DNA of 64,000 nucleotides from Paraconiothyrium sp. Pb-2020 (GCA_022419385.1 JAJUBI010000001.1:1488001-1552000); one strand, 5' to 3'; counted from the first letter of the stretch, positions 23,797 through 34,286 are shown. The notes: generated by a model not told the origin, from the letters alone. Program-made: numbers and translations.

Positions 23797-24712
23797 TCAA
23801 TGCGCCTCCACCGCAAGCCCTGACCTCCACTCAAGTTCTATCTGCCAAGCAAGCAGGTACGGATGCTTGATGATAACCATATCATGCGCCAGCTTCATCA
23901 CCTTCTCCCTCTTCGCCTCTTTCTTACCAGCCGATAGCACAAGCAGTGCATCGTAAGCCCTCTGCAGCAGCTTCTCCTCATACTCCCTCCTTACCTCATC
24001 GTCGCTCGTCCAATCTACAATGCTCTGGTATATATCTTCCAGTGGACTTGCCCCATACACTTCGTTTTTCACCTCTATCGTCGTGCTCTCAAGTGTCGCG
24101 CCCAGCCTCGACCTGCGCTCATCAATCTGACGCTTGATGGTGGATGTCTCTTCGGCTTCATGGATCTCGGCAAGGCGCGTGTAGACGGCGGCGGGATTTG
24201 GTAGCCGGCCTTCGAGATAGGAGTAAATTGGAGAGGTGGGTAGTTGCGTAGCGAGGGCGCGGGCGTATTGTAACTTCGTGCCGTGTCTTCTGGCATGGTC
24301 GACGAGACTGTCGATGGCGGTTTGAGCTTTGTGTGCGTCATCACTATACATATTAGCAGCTGCTTATAATCGTACCTCTTATGGAATATACGTGCAGCTC
24401 AGCATATATATGCGCCAAATGTATCTCGACGTCTATGCGTTCGTCCACTTTCGCATTGCCCTGTTTCTGATACAAGCCCCTCAGTCCCAGCCAGGCCTGC
24501 GGATCCCGTGGCTTGATCTTCGTCGCGTCGTTGTATACTTGTGCTGCTGAGTCCAATCTCCCGAGCCCGTCCAACGCGCGTCCTATGAACAATTTCGCGA
24601 AGTAGTTTCCTGGGTCGTTCGCGAGCACCGTGTTCGCTTGCTCGATGGTTTCATCCCACTTTTTGGAGTCGATTGCCGACTTTGCGGCTTTGAGCGCAGC
24701 CTTGGTTGACAT
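23797..24712 (-). CDS. SKI3: SKI3 N-terminal portion as a separate gene
   Basis: The N-terminal TPR arm of Ski3, scaffold of the cytosolic Ski2-Ski3-Ski8 complex that feeds mRNA to the exosome. The start, MSTKAALKAAKSAIDSKKWD, is the canonical Ski3 N-terminus. TPR repeats follow (ANTVLANDPGNYFAKLFIGR; YNDATKIKPRDPQAWLGLRG), then LLQRAYDALLVLSAG and MVIIKHPYLLAWQIELEW. The protein then stops after eight more residues (RSGLAVEAH). A full Ski3 would run on for about 1,100 residues; those lie on the other strand at 25021-28443. Exons are 24396-24712 and 23797-24343 (287 aa, exact frame). The best-fitting intron, 24344-24395, has a GC rather than GT donor. It restores the family sequence across the junction (HIYAELDDAHK). 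The frame is otherwise intact. Confidence 0.85.
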
Positions 24713-25020
24713 GGCGTCAAACCGATGCGGGCTGAAGAGAGTAGAGAGGGCGCAATGCGCGCAATGGGATTATCTGTTTGCCATGCAGTTGCAGAGATGC
24801 GCTGGCCGGGGTTGTGGGATGTAACTTCCATGACGTTCCCCGCGCTAGGCAGAGCTTAATCCAGCCCTATGAGCCTCATATTGACACTTCGACACCCCGC
24901 TACCTTGTCACGCCTACTACTCTAACACACGTCCTTACAGGACATACAGATGTTATCTAGTATTCTCCCCTTTCCGGATCGACATTTCCCCTGTGCTTTC
25001 TCCCCTCAATTTCGACAACA
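24713..25020. promoter_or_regulatory. Bidirectional promoter region between the two SKI3 halves
   Basis: 308 bp separate the divergent start codons. If the inversion model is right, this is the original SKI3 promoter, flipped together with the N-terminal half and now also facing the C-terminal half. The plus-strand side ends in a pyrimidine-rich leader and a strong start context (CAACAATGGCG). Confidence 0.55.
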
Positions 25021-28000
25021 ATGGCGTCACACGCAAACAGCGCACACGACTTCCTGGATTTGGACATTCAAACACTGCGTCAATTTGTCGAGCTTTTTCC
25101 GGACGAAGGCCTCTCCAAAGTTGTGACTGGCTACTTGTCCAGTGGCCTGTCGCGATACCCTCTTGCTGTGGAAAGTGCCGCCGCCCCAGATTTGAGCGAG
25201 GGCGGAGTATCGCTCAGCCAGAATGAAGCGCTCACGCAAGAGGACTGTTTGATGTTGATGACTGAGGGTATCGAGGACGCGAAGGATTCATCACTTGCGC
25301 ATTGTCTTCTGGGGGAGTTCTACTTGTTTCTGGAAGAGTATGAGAGCGCTGTTGAGACCACGCGAAAAGGCCTAAAGCTTGCTGCTACGGAGGCGAAGAG
25401 GACGGACCTATCGTTCCAGAAGATACGAGACGCGCTGAATAGCACAATGGCGACTGCAATGGTTTACTATCAAACTCCAAGAAATCACCCCGAGGCAAAA
25501 GGCATCTTCGAGGCAATATTGAAGCGACAACCCCAGTCCACAGCAGCTTTGATCGGTATTGGCCTCATACTAGAGGAAGAAGAGGAGTATGCTAATGCAG
25601 TCGAATTTCTTGAGCAAGCTTTGAAGCAGGATCCATCAAACGGCCGCATCGGCGCAGAGGCAGCCTGGTGTCAGGCCCTAGGTGGCGACTACCAGACCGG
25701 TCTCTTAAGGCTTCAAGACTACCTGGAGTACCCCCAGCTAGATGCATCGAAACCGCGAGGCCGCGAGCTACGGGCGCAGACACTGTATAGGATAGGTGTC
25801 TGCATGTGGGAGCTTGATTCTTCGAAAGCAGCACGTCGCAACCGTGAAGGACCCTATGCAAAGTTCCTGTCCGCCATCAAGGCAAATCCTAACTTTGCAC
25901 CCGCATACACCAAGCTCGGCGTTTTCTACGAGGATTACAACAGGGACAAGAAGCGCGCAAGACAATGTTTCCAGAAGGCCTTCGAGCTATCACCATCGGA
26001 GATTGTTGCGGCGGAGAGGTTGGCACGTCTTTTTGCTAACCAAGGCGAGTGGGACATCGTTGAGGTGATATCGCAGCGAGTAGTAGACTCCGGCAAGGTG
26101 AAGATTTCGCCGGGCTCGAAGAAGAAAGGCGTTAGCTGGCCATTCTCCGCGCTTGGAGTCGTGCAGATGACCAAGCAGGAGTATCAGAAAAGCATCGTTT
26201 CCTTCCTCTCGGCCCTCCGCATCAGCCCTGATGACTACCATTCGTACATTGGTCTCGGCGAAAGCTACCACAATTCTGGCCGCTACAATTCCGCCGCAAA
26301 AGCCTTGAACCATGCCGAGAAGTTCTCCGATAGTGTCACAAGCAGGAAAGCGAATAGCGAAGGCTGGTTCGCGAAATATATGCTGGCGAACGTCAACCGC
26401 GAACTTGGTGAATTCAATCAAGCTATTGAAGGATACGAAGACGTTCTGAAAGAGCGGCCCCAGGAGTTCGGAGTCTCAATCGCACTCGTACAAACTCTGG
26501 TAGAGAAGGGATGGCGCTGTATTGAGACTGGTTTCTTCGGTGAGGCGGTAGATAGCGCAATAAGGGCTGTGGACGTTGCCCTGACAATCACGGAGTATAA
26601 GCCTGACGCTTTCAATTTGTGGAAAGCCGTAGGCGATGCTTTGACCATATTCACTTGGGTTCAGGAAAAGTTGGGACAGTATCCGGGGAGTCAAGTGGCA
26701 AAATTGCTGAACAGCCAGTCAGACATTGAGCTCGATTTCGACGCTCACAAAAACATTGATGGCATTGGAAAGAACGATCTACCTGTTCTTACGTCAGAGA
26801 ACTCATCAACTTTGACAGACATACTCCGAGCCTCAATACTCGCTCACAAGCGAGCAATTGCGAGCTGCGCTCACGACATCCATGCGCAAGCCGTTGCTTG
26901 GTATAACTTAGGATGGACCGAATATCGTGCCCACGTTTGCTTGGAGCAGGAGATGACTCAAGATACCAATCTCACCACTTACCTCCGAGCAGCAATGCGG
27001 TGCTTCAAGCGAGCCATTGAGCTTGAAGCCGGCAACTCTGAGTTTTGGAACTCCCTCGGCGTCATCACTACCACTTTGAACGCCAAGGTCGCTCAGCATG
27101 CCCTCGTTCGCTCCCTGCATCTGAACGAGCGAAGCGTACGCGCATGGACTAATCTGGGTACGCTCTACCTCCTTCAAAACGATACTGAGCTTGCCCACCA
27201 GGCCTTCTCTCGCGCGCAATCTACAGATCCAGATTACGCCTTAGCATGGGTAGGAGAAGGTATCGTCGCACTGCTCTTCGGTGACACCGCTGAGGCGCTC
27301 TCGCATTTCACGCATGCATTCGAGCTGTCGGATTCTTCGTCGTTGATCACAAAGCGCCATTACGCCGTATCGACCTTCGATTTCTTGACCTCTTCACCCT
27401 CTGCATCCAACAATATCACCAACCTTATACAGCCCTTATTCGCCCTCCATCAATTAAGTTTCCAAGCCCCGTACGACATCCCACACAAACACCTCGCCGC
27501 CCTTTTCCTCGAGCGCATCGGCAACCACGACTCCGCCATCCAGGCCCTGACTGCCATCTGTGAAGTCGCAGAACAAGACTATGAAACTTCTGAATCGCTC
27601 TCTGCCCTTGCCCATTTCGCCAAAGCAAAGAATGACCTAGCACGTAATCTCCTCGCCACTAGCTCATACGCGCCCGCCATAGAAGAAGCCGAAACAGCCC
27701 TCGAGCTCCTCTCCGATTTCGACGGCCAAGAAAACACCCCCGCTCTCTCCCCTTCTGCCTTCGAAAAAACCATGCTCTCAGCACGGCTTACTGCCGGTCT
27801 GGCGCACTACTTCCAAGGCGACCTGGACGCCGCTATACCTTACTTCCGCACTTGTCTGAGCGCCACGAACTCCGATCCAGATATAATCTGTCTCCTAGCG
27901 GAAGTCCTCTGGGCGAAAGGCGGGGAGAATGAGAAAGACGTGGCGCGCGAGCAGCTCTTCTCCGCTGTGGAGACGCATGGGCGGCATGTGGGTATTGTGA

Positions 28001-28443
28001 CGCTGCTCGGTGCTATGGCTGTTGCAGACGAGGACGAGGATACCATGGCTGCTGTAAAAGAAGATCTTGAGTCTTTACGCACATCGTCAGATACATCAGG
28101 ACCCGACCTCGCCCGGGTGGAAAAGGTCATCGAAGCAATTTCTCTCTTCCTGGGCGGCGAAGAAAGCGTGTTGGACGAGGCGAAGCGGAGTATTATGCTC
28201 GCGCCGTGGAAGCATTTTGGATGGAAGGAGTTGGCTGGTGCGACAGAGAACACGTTTGGGGCTGTCATGGCGAGGGAAACGGCGGGGAGGAGTGTGCCGC
28301 CTGTGGGTGGGTTGGATGCGAAGGATCTAGCCGATGCTGTGGCGGGAACTGGGAAGATGGGAGATGCGCAGAGGGGCGTAGTGCTTGCGCCTTGGCGTAT
28401 GGAGGGGTGGAGTGCCCTGAGGGAATGTGTGTCGAAGGCCTGA
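25021..28443 (+). CDS. SKI3: SKI3 C-terminal portion as a separate gene
   Basis: Single uninterrupted 1140-aa frame forming the central and C-terminal TPR superhelix of Ski3. It begins MASHANSAHDFLDLDIQTL; from DFLDLD on it matches the segment that directly follows the MVIIKHP...W block in full-length Ski3 proteins (from memory of the family). Many TPR units are visible: AALIGIGLILEEEEEYANAV, FAPAYTKLGVFYEDYNRDKK, FSALGVVQMTKQEYQKSIVS, AWYNLGWTEYRAHVCL, FWNSLGVITT, AWTNLGTLYLLQNDTELAHQ. The C-terminal block (MLAPWKHFGWKEL; VLAPWRMEGWSALRECVSKA) is also typical. No signal peptide or membrane segment. With the 287-aa N-terminal gene the total is 1427 aa, about the size of one normal Ski3. The first about eight residues are probably newly recruited coding sequence. 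Confidence 0.92.
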   Translation: MASHANSAHDFLDLDIQTLRQFVELFPDEGLSKVVTGYLSSGLSRYPLAVESAAAPDLSEGGVSLSQNEALTQEDCLMLMTEGIEDAKDSSLAHCLLGEFYLFLEEYESAVETTRKGLKLAATEAKRTDLSFQKIRDALNSTMATAMVYYQTPRNHPEAKGIFEAILKRQPQSTAALIGIGLILEEEEEYANAVEFLEQALKQDPSNGRIGAEAAWCQALGGDYQTGLLRLQDYLEYPQLDASKPRGRELRAQTLYRIGVCMWELDSSKAARRNREGPYAKFLSAIKANPNFAPAYTKLGVFYEDYNRDKKRARQCFQKAFELSPSEIVAAERLARLFANQGEWDIVEVISQRVVDSGKVKISPGSKKKGVSWPFSALGVVQMTKQEYQKSIVSFLSALRISPDDYHSYIGLGESYHNSGRYNSAAKALNHAEKFSDSVTSRKANSEGWFAKYMLANVNRELGEFNQAIEGYEDVLKERPQEFGVSIALVQTLVEKGWRCIETGFFGEAVDSAIRAVDVALTITEYKPDAFNLWKAVGDALTIFTWVQEKLGQYPGSQVAKLLNSQSDIELDFDAHKNIDGIGKNDLPVLTSENSSTLTDILRASILAHKRAIASCAHDIHAQAVAWYNLGWTEYRAHVCLEQEMTQDTNLTTYLRAAMRCFKRAIELEAGNSEFWNSLGVITTTLNAKVAQHALVRSLHLNERSVRAWTNLGTLYLLQNDTELAHQAFSRAQSTDPDYALAWVGEGIVALLFGDTAEALSHFTHAFELSDSSSLITKRHYAVSTFDFLTSSPSASNNITNLIQPLFALHQLSFQAPYDIPHKHLAALFLERIGNHDSAIQALTAICEVAEQDYETSESLSALAHFAKAKNDLARNLLATSSYAPAIEEAETALELLSDFDGQENTPALSPSAFEKTMLSARLTAGLAHYFQGDLDAAIPYFRTCLSATNSDPDIICLLAEVLWAKGGENEKDVAREQLFSAVETHGRHVGIVTLLGAMAVADEDEDTMAAVKEDLESLRTSSDTSGPDLARVEKVIEAISLFLGGEESVLDEAKRSIMLAPWKHFGWKELAGATENTFGAVMARETAGRSVPPVGGLDAKDLADAVAGTGKMGDAQRGVVLAPWRMEGWSALRECVSKA

Positions 28444-29396
28444 TCGCTCACCATGGCATGCTAATAGGCATGTTAATGGATATCAAAAAGGGCAGCGATA
28501 AGCGCTATCGTACGAGATGGCAGTGTAGCGAAATCGTGACGCATTAACCTAGCTGTACCTCAACCCACTCAAGCCCGCATTCGACAGGGCACTGCAGCGC
28601 TGGAACCTTGTGGAAGAACGTATGACGGGTAGGTCGATAATGACCCTACATAAAGTATATGGCCGCTAGTATCGTTCACGAAGGTGCGTATTAGGCGAAA
28701 GTCAAGCACCGGTGGTGAGGGGGATAGCAAAGCACTATCTTGGCGAAAGTAAGAGAAACTTTTGTACAAAGCGTACTAGAGATATACAGAACTTGTGGTA
28801 TCACAATACTGATTGCTCTTCCTTGTACCTTGGCCCTCCAAAGCTCGCGCTCAGTCCATCCAATCGTTGCGATCCTCACACATTGTGGTACGCCTAAGTC
28901 ATGCACTTTCCATTCCAAAACGTGTGGATGTCGCACAAGAGTCACGGTGCGCGCTCAGCGTCGTTCTAATTTCGGAGTGGGCCGTTGCGTTCCTTCCCAC
29001 TTTGCATGTCTTTGGCGGTAAGCTCCTCTTGCCCTTGTACTGGTGGTGGTGGGGGTGGATGGCTCTGCATCGGTCATAGCCCAATTCACCAACACCCTAT
29101 ATTCGAGTTTCACCTTCAGCAAACTTGATCGGCTTTTGTGGTCCATTGTTCGCACTGGCATGGTGTTTGGTGATATCTTCCTCGTAGTCCGTCTCTTTAG
29201 AGAAAGGTTGCGTTTTCTATGCAGCCTGGAGCTGGATATCTGAGGAACGCAGCGACGGTGGCTTTCTCCTCGCCCGTAGTTGTGTCGTCTGTGAGTCTCG
29301 CTTTGAGCGCTTGGGTGACGAGCGTGCCGACCACGTCATGAACCGGAACCTCGCGAGCGTTTTGGTGTATGGTCGCAGTAGAATAGCGGAGTCCCA
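28444..29396. other. Intergenic, no convincing gene
   Basis: No domain-bearing frame. A minus-strand stretch around 29100-29424 has modest open frames that could be 3' extensions of the uncertain gene at 29397-30103, but I could not build a consistent spliced model. Confidence 0.4.
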
Positions 29397-30103
29397 TCAC
29401 CGCTGTTTGAACTTTGACCGACATTTCATGACTTTGAGAGTGTGCGAATTGACAATCTCTGTGGCTCGAGAATGGGCTTCTTCTAGATTTACTAGTTCGC
29501 TATCTAACAGGGGATCCAGCATTGCGTCCACGGCATTGAGGACTTCAGTCCATCTCGTCGCTCTTTCCCTCATTTTCCTCATTCTTATCCAAAGGAAGTC
29601 AAGTTCTACGCCCGTGACCATGGGATGTCTTCCCAGCCGACGCCACGACTCAACCTTTGGCACGCTAAACAATGATATGAGTTCTCGAGAAGGGGGCAAG
29701 GTCAGAGCCTCCACAATGCGAACTTCTACTGATGAGATATGGCCCGGGATGTCGACGTTCGATAGAGAGAACTGTTCAGGATACGCGTCTGTTGTGATAC
29801 GAGAGCGTATGTGCCTCAAGATCGCATCGTAGGATTCCCCTTTAATCCCGAAAGCCTTCTGCAAAGCCTCTGCTTTCATAAGATGTGTGTGTTGATAAGG
29901 GATAGTTCTGAAAATTCGAACAATCGATGCTCGACCTGCTCTAAGCATGACATTATGATCTTGACGCGCTCGCTATCAGTGTTTGAGGTATTAGTGGATT
30001 CAAGGCTGCGCAGCTCGAAGGGGGCGATCAAGCCTTCTTTGCGCAGAGGCGTAAAGATATAACCCGTGAACAGGTAAGTGCCCCAATTATGAACGTCCAG
30101 CAA
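29397..30103 (-). CDS. Uncertain hypothetical protein, fragmented reading frame
   Basis: Two overlapping minus-strand frames, 29876-30103 (LIAPFELRSLESTNTSNTDS...) and 29397-29948 (KAFGIKGESYDAILRHIRSR...), look more protein-like than the background. The second ends with a helical, charged stretch (MRKMRERATRWTEVLNAVDA). They can be joined in frame by a weak intron (GTCATG...TTTTCAG), but the splice sites are poor. A further upstream stretch may also be coding (SLVEHNPMALDLNHIRFLKF). I recognise no domain. It may be a lineage-specific gene with mis-drawn exons, or a decaying one. Boundaries are provisional. Confidence 0.35.
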
Positions 30104-30353
30104 ATTTCAGAAATCTTATGTGATTCAGGTCCAAGGCCATTGGATTGTGTTCAACAAGTGATTTGGCCCGAGATACTATCGTGGTAATGTCGATTGAACT
30201 TAGCTGTCCGTAGAAGCGATGGGCAACGAGGGCATCTTCCGACGTCCGCTCTAGGCTGGGACGTGAGCCGAGTTCGACCCGGCATTGGTCACAAGCAGAG
30301 GGAGATTAAGACCAAATATAGCACGGTCTGTACCCCATCACTTGCATACTAAT

Positions 30354-31181
30354 TCAGTCTTTCTTTTCGGCTTCCCCCGGAAACAATGGGTAGCTATAAT
30401 ACAGATCATGACCATTGTCCTCTTGACTGCTACTAGAAGAAGCGTGTAGGCGCAGCTCAGAGCCAGTATAGCTCTTGAATGATCCTTCGTGGTACAATAA
30501 GGCCGCGGCGAGGTTCTTTCTGACCGAAATGTCGTTTACACTTGCTATGGCGACAACATGATCGGCTACCGTAGCTTCCTGTAACAATCGACAAGTGATA
30601 GAAGCAAGAACACCGCGAGACGTGATTAGTGGGGGTAGAGGCCCTTTTTTGGCGTTGCAATCCCATTTGAACCAAAATGAATCGTTCCTCCTCTGCAATG
30701 TATCGAGTGAGTTCCCTTCTGTAAAATTTTGAGCCAGTTTCATTGATTCGACCGAATTGTCGAGGAAATGAACACGAAACAGACCTTCCGCCTCGCGGAT
30801 AGCATCGAGCGTTCTCGATGGGGTCTTGATGTTGAAAGACACGTGTGGCGGATCAAGCGTAATGGTGGTCAACGAGGATATGGCGCTACCGACGGGAAGG
30901 GGCTCCGCTACGTTCGGGTGAGTCGCGTGAACAGTAAGAACGGCGACTGTGCTTGGTACGCGGCGCATAACTTCGCGCATGGCCATCTTCATAGAGCCAG
31001 TGTCTGAGGCTGTCGTCTCTTTATCTGCCAAGGCGGTGTGGTCTTGAGCACCTGAGGCAACTCCATTGTCGCGCAGAAGCAGCCTAGTAGTCGAATATGG
31101 TCGGTAAGCGGGAGGAGTTATACGAGAGGATGAGCGCCGGCGCACAGAGCGGTTGCAATGCAACACCCGGACTAGGAACAT
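30354..31181 (-). CDS. Flavin reductase-like (FMN-binding split barrel) protein, probably mitochondrial
   Basis: Single-exon 275-aa protein. The first about 40 residues are rich in Arg and Ser without acids (VRRRSSSRITPPAYRPYSTT), which looks like a mitochondrial presequence. The flavin-reductase-like domain runs from about residue 65 to 250: MREVMRRVPSTVAVLTVHAT, then LPVGSAISSLTTITLDPPHVSFNI split over the FMN-binding loop, then RVHFLDNSVESMKLAQNFTE. Such proteins bind FMN and reduce flavin with NAD(P)H, or serve a partner oxygenase; the partner here is unknown. It is divergent from the bL31m gene (about 370 bp between starts). Confidence 0.88.
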   Translation of the reverse strand: MFLVRVLHCNRSVRRRSSSRITPPAYRPYSTTRLLLRDNGVASGAQDHTALADKETTASDTGSMKMAMREVMRRVPSTVAVLTVHATHPNVAEPLPVGSAISSLTTITLDPPHVSFNIKTPSRTLDAIREAEGLFRVHFLDNSVESMKLAQNFTEGNSLDTLQRRNDSFWFKWDCNAKKGPLPPLITSRGVLASITCRLLQEATVADHVVAIASVNDISVRKNLAAALLYHEGSFKSYTGSELRLHASSSSSQEDNGHDLYYSYPLFPGEAEKKD

Positions 31182-31554
31182 TTCAGCAGTCTCTCTTAGG
31201 CAAGAACGATTTCAAGCTTACCCGTAGAACGACTCCATCGATAGAATGCAGCGTAGAAACGACCCACGGGGCGCAACGAGGGCGCCATTGAGGAAAGTAA
31301 CGACTATCACCGCGCCATAGAAACGCTGGAAATCAAGTATTTGCGAAAATCGAAGACAAGCCCGAGAATGGCAAAAGCCGAATGAAGAACACGGAGCAAC
31401 CTTGAGAAGGGAGAAAGACACAATCGTCGTCGAGAGTTGATGTCGCGCACCTGGATCCCTCATCCCTGCGAGAAAAGTTCCGCCGATGTTCTCCCGCCCG
31501 CAACCACACTTCCACTCCACCTCACATCGATCCAATCACCCACAACACACGGCC

Positions 31555-32085
31555 ATGGCACCTCCCATCCCCTCCCCCAGCGCACTTCGTGCTCTCCGCG
31601 CGCTCTCCACGCACCCCACTCTAACGCACGCCCAAGTCCGCCACGCGACGCTCCTCCGCCGACCCAAGCGCCCCTACACCTTTACTCAGCTCGTCACGCT
31701 CTCCGATGGTAGCACCTTCGTGCAGCGCACCACCTCTCCGATCTCGGTCTACAAGGCGACAAAGGATACGCGCAATACGCCGCTGTGGAACCCGAGCTCT
31801 CAGAAGCTGTTGAACGTGGAGGAGGATGAGGCGGGCAAGTTGGCAGCGTTTAGGGCGAAGTTTGGACGAGGCTGGGATGCCGAGCAGGTATGGTGGTGGC
31901 TACTTTAGATACAGAGAGGCGCAATTGATGTGCTAATGAGATTATAGGGCAAGGGAACAGCGAAGGCGGATCATCTTATGGATCTAATCAGTGGGAACGC
32001 GGGTAAGGCAGATGCGGCGAAGGGGGCACAACCTGCTGCTCCAGCGCCCTCGAAAGCAACGCCTGCAAAAGCTGGGAAGAAGTGA
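31555..32085 (+). CDS. MRPL36: Mitochondrial large-subunit ribosomal protein bL31m
   Basis: Component of the mitochondrial 54S ribosomal subunit. Exons 31555-31887 and 31948-32085 (156 aa), intron 31888-31947 (GTATGG, GCTAAT branch, TAG). A basic, Ala/Leu-rich presequence (residues about 1-40, ALRALRALSTHPTLTHAQ) precedes the bL31 core: RRPKRPYTFTQLVTLSDGST, then FVQRTTSPISVYKATKDTRN, then TPLWNPSSQKLLNVEEDEAG. An Ala/Lys-rich tail ends the protein. An in-frame ATG at 31486 would add 23 residues (179 aa). I prefer 31555 because its context (GGCCATGGCA) is better and the presequence then starts normally. Confidence 0.9.
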
Positions 32086-32283
32086 ATGCAAGGCGTGAAG
32101 TCGGTGGGTAGGGGCGGTAAGGGCAGTGGAAGCAGGCAGGATCTGAACAAAACTGCAATCGCGACGAGTACATCGCATTCTGGATGGACAGGGTTCTAAT
32201 ATATATTACATTATCTGTACAAAAACGATTGTAAAGGGCTTTAGATGTAGAAATGTGTGACGGGAAAATTTTTTGAACCTGCC

Positions 32284-34286
32284 TTACGACTCTCTATTTG
32301 TCCTGCCCCGGATCTTCAGCTGGAAATACCTAGAGTGCGTCGCCGAAGCATCTCTGAACGGCCAGTCCATGTACGCTTGGTGCAAATCCGTAATCATCTC
32401 GTTCGTCAACATACTGACCTTCAGATGGTCCAGGTTCAATCGCCCGCCTCGTTTCGGGTCCTTCAAACTCGATACTCCGTCACACAGTGAAGATGCCCCG
32501 GGCTGCATCGTGTCGAGCGCTTTCTTCACAGAAGCGTTCGGCGTCTGGAGCAGAGCGTAAGCAAAGTCTAGGATCCAACTCCACCAACTGGCGCTACGCC
32601 CGGGCGGAAAAGGACGAGGTTCGCTATCAATCAGGCAAGCGCGCTTCATGGGCCAGACCTCTTCCTCGTGCATGACGAGGGGTTCGTATGGTCGATGGTC
32701 CCATTGGAGGCGGGGAACGGGTGACTTGAGGCTGATGCGCTCGTTCGCTTCTGATGTTGCACCAGTGCGTCTGATCGACGAGAGTTCGGCTAGAGCGGAT
32801 TCCAAATTGTCGTTCATGGTTTCCAGCACCTGGAGCGCATGCTCTTTATCCGGACCGTCCTTCATAGCGAGAATTCCGCATTCCCAATCAAATATCTCTT
32901 CCAAGCGATCTGCAACTTTTCCAGCCTGGATTCTCTGTTTGCGGTTTGATTTCAGCGAAGCCTTAAATTGGGTAACTCTTCGACCCTCTGCGGTTGTCCT
33001 TAGTTGGCCTTTCTCGTTTTTGTACTTGCGAAGATGAGGATTGTTTTCTAAATTCATCAAGGCCTTAATAGTTTTGATGTCCTGTTCGTAATCGATTCCG
33101 ACTGTTGACTTCCCATCGCGCACCCGATCTTCCAGATACTTGATCATCTCGACCGTGGACAGCCTCGCATCGATAGCCTTTCCTTGCTTGAGGTTATACT
33201 GCGCTATCTCGTCGGCCATTTCATGAACACAATCTCGACGATGCTTGGGAAGTTCCATCCCGTTGTCCTGGCCACGCTGCATCGCGCGAATCACGCTCTG
33301 AATCTCGTATTGTGGTAGACGCCCAATCGTAGAGTAGGCAGGGCCCTTCGGCGCATGTCCAGGCGTTACCACCTGGATAGTTTTGGCTAGGTAATTCACG
33401 AAGAACGAATATTTGCCGTACATGTAGTGGGAACGAGGTACAGCGCCCTTAAAATCTTCCTCGGTCATCCACAAGAGCGAGCGTACCGGTCCGTATTTGT
33501 GGTAGCGCTCGTTGGTCAAAGCACTTTCGGTCAAGTGAACCAGCAGCTGCTTGCCCAGGGAATCGTATGCATGGCCTGGAGCTTTGGGGTCCCACATGAG
33601 CGAACCGGTGACGAGCAAGTTATTGTTCGGCTGCCGAGCCTCCGAGCTCTGCGGCTCAACGGAGTTTTGACGGGACATAATGTCGCTCCTAAACAATCCA
33701 TCGAACGCGTCCTTGTTCTTGATATCGCCTTGGAAGAGCCTATATGTCGAGCCTGGCTTGTCCAGCAAAGGTTGCTGATAGTCGCTCCACATGGAAGGGG
33801 TGGGTTCGAAGAGCACATGCGTCCGTGGTTCGAGGAAGTCATGCAGCTTCTGGGACCATAGACAGGCGCCGGGATTCAGGTCGATGAGGTCGCATCCTTT
33901 GTACTTTGCCAGCGAAGGGCCAATGTATCTGAGTATGTCATCTGCATGGCAATCAGCGACGGAACACTTGACACTTCTACAGCTGTCCCGCCAGCGCCAG
34001 GACTCAACGTACCGCATAGGTCTGGACTTACAATCTGTGTTCGCACGCGGACGTTCGATCTGTTGCTACGCAGCGGGTCAGCTCGAGCACCAAGAGCTGC
34101 AAGCTCGCGCGACAGCGGGTATGCGTCGGTAGCTTCTAGGCGATTTACGCCTCTTGGGCGCCCACCTGCAATCGGCCGATGGCTTGTCACGAGGAAGCGT
34201 GGATGCAGGTGAGGCACTGATAGAGACGTCCGATATGGCACCCGAAAGGGAAGCCGCATGCGCCACCGGGTGAGAGAGCCTGGCAT
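32284..34286 (-). CDS. MTF1: Mitochondrial transcription factor B / rRNA adenine dimethylase-like protein
   Basis: 643-aa model, exons 34013-34286 and 32284-33941, intron 33942-34012 (GTACGT...GCAG), closing exactly in frame. The splice joins QIVSPDLC to DDILRYIGPSLAKY, restoring the start of the class I methyltransferase fold. The SAM-pocket region follows (CDLIDLNPGACLWSQKLHDF), then HVLFEPTPSMWSDYQQPLL. This matches filamentous-fungal relatives of KsgA/Dim1 and yeast Mtf1, which works with the mitochondrial RNA polymerase in promoter opening. The N-terminus is Arg-rich, like a mitochondrial presequence. An ATG at 34259 (MRLPFRVPYRTSLS) is an alternative start. The C-terminal half is longer and less conserved than in yeast Mtf1. 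Whether it keeps methylase activity cannot be told. Confidence 0.82.

Noticed and set aside
24344..24375. A GT-AG intron of about 32 nt in the SKI3 N-terminal gene
   Set aside because: Shorter than any other intron in the window and in the wrong phase; the 52-nt GC-AG intron restores both frame and family sequence.
23797..28443. Reading the two SKI3 pieces as two unrelated TPR proteins or as a paralog pair
   Set aside because: They do not overlap in family coordinates: one covers only the N-terminal arm, the other only the rest, and the lengths add up to one Ski3.
30240..30300. A possible tRNA because of a GAGTTCGACCC-like B box
   Set aside because: No matching acceptor stem, A box or anticodon arm could be folded around it.
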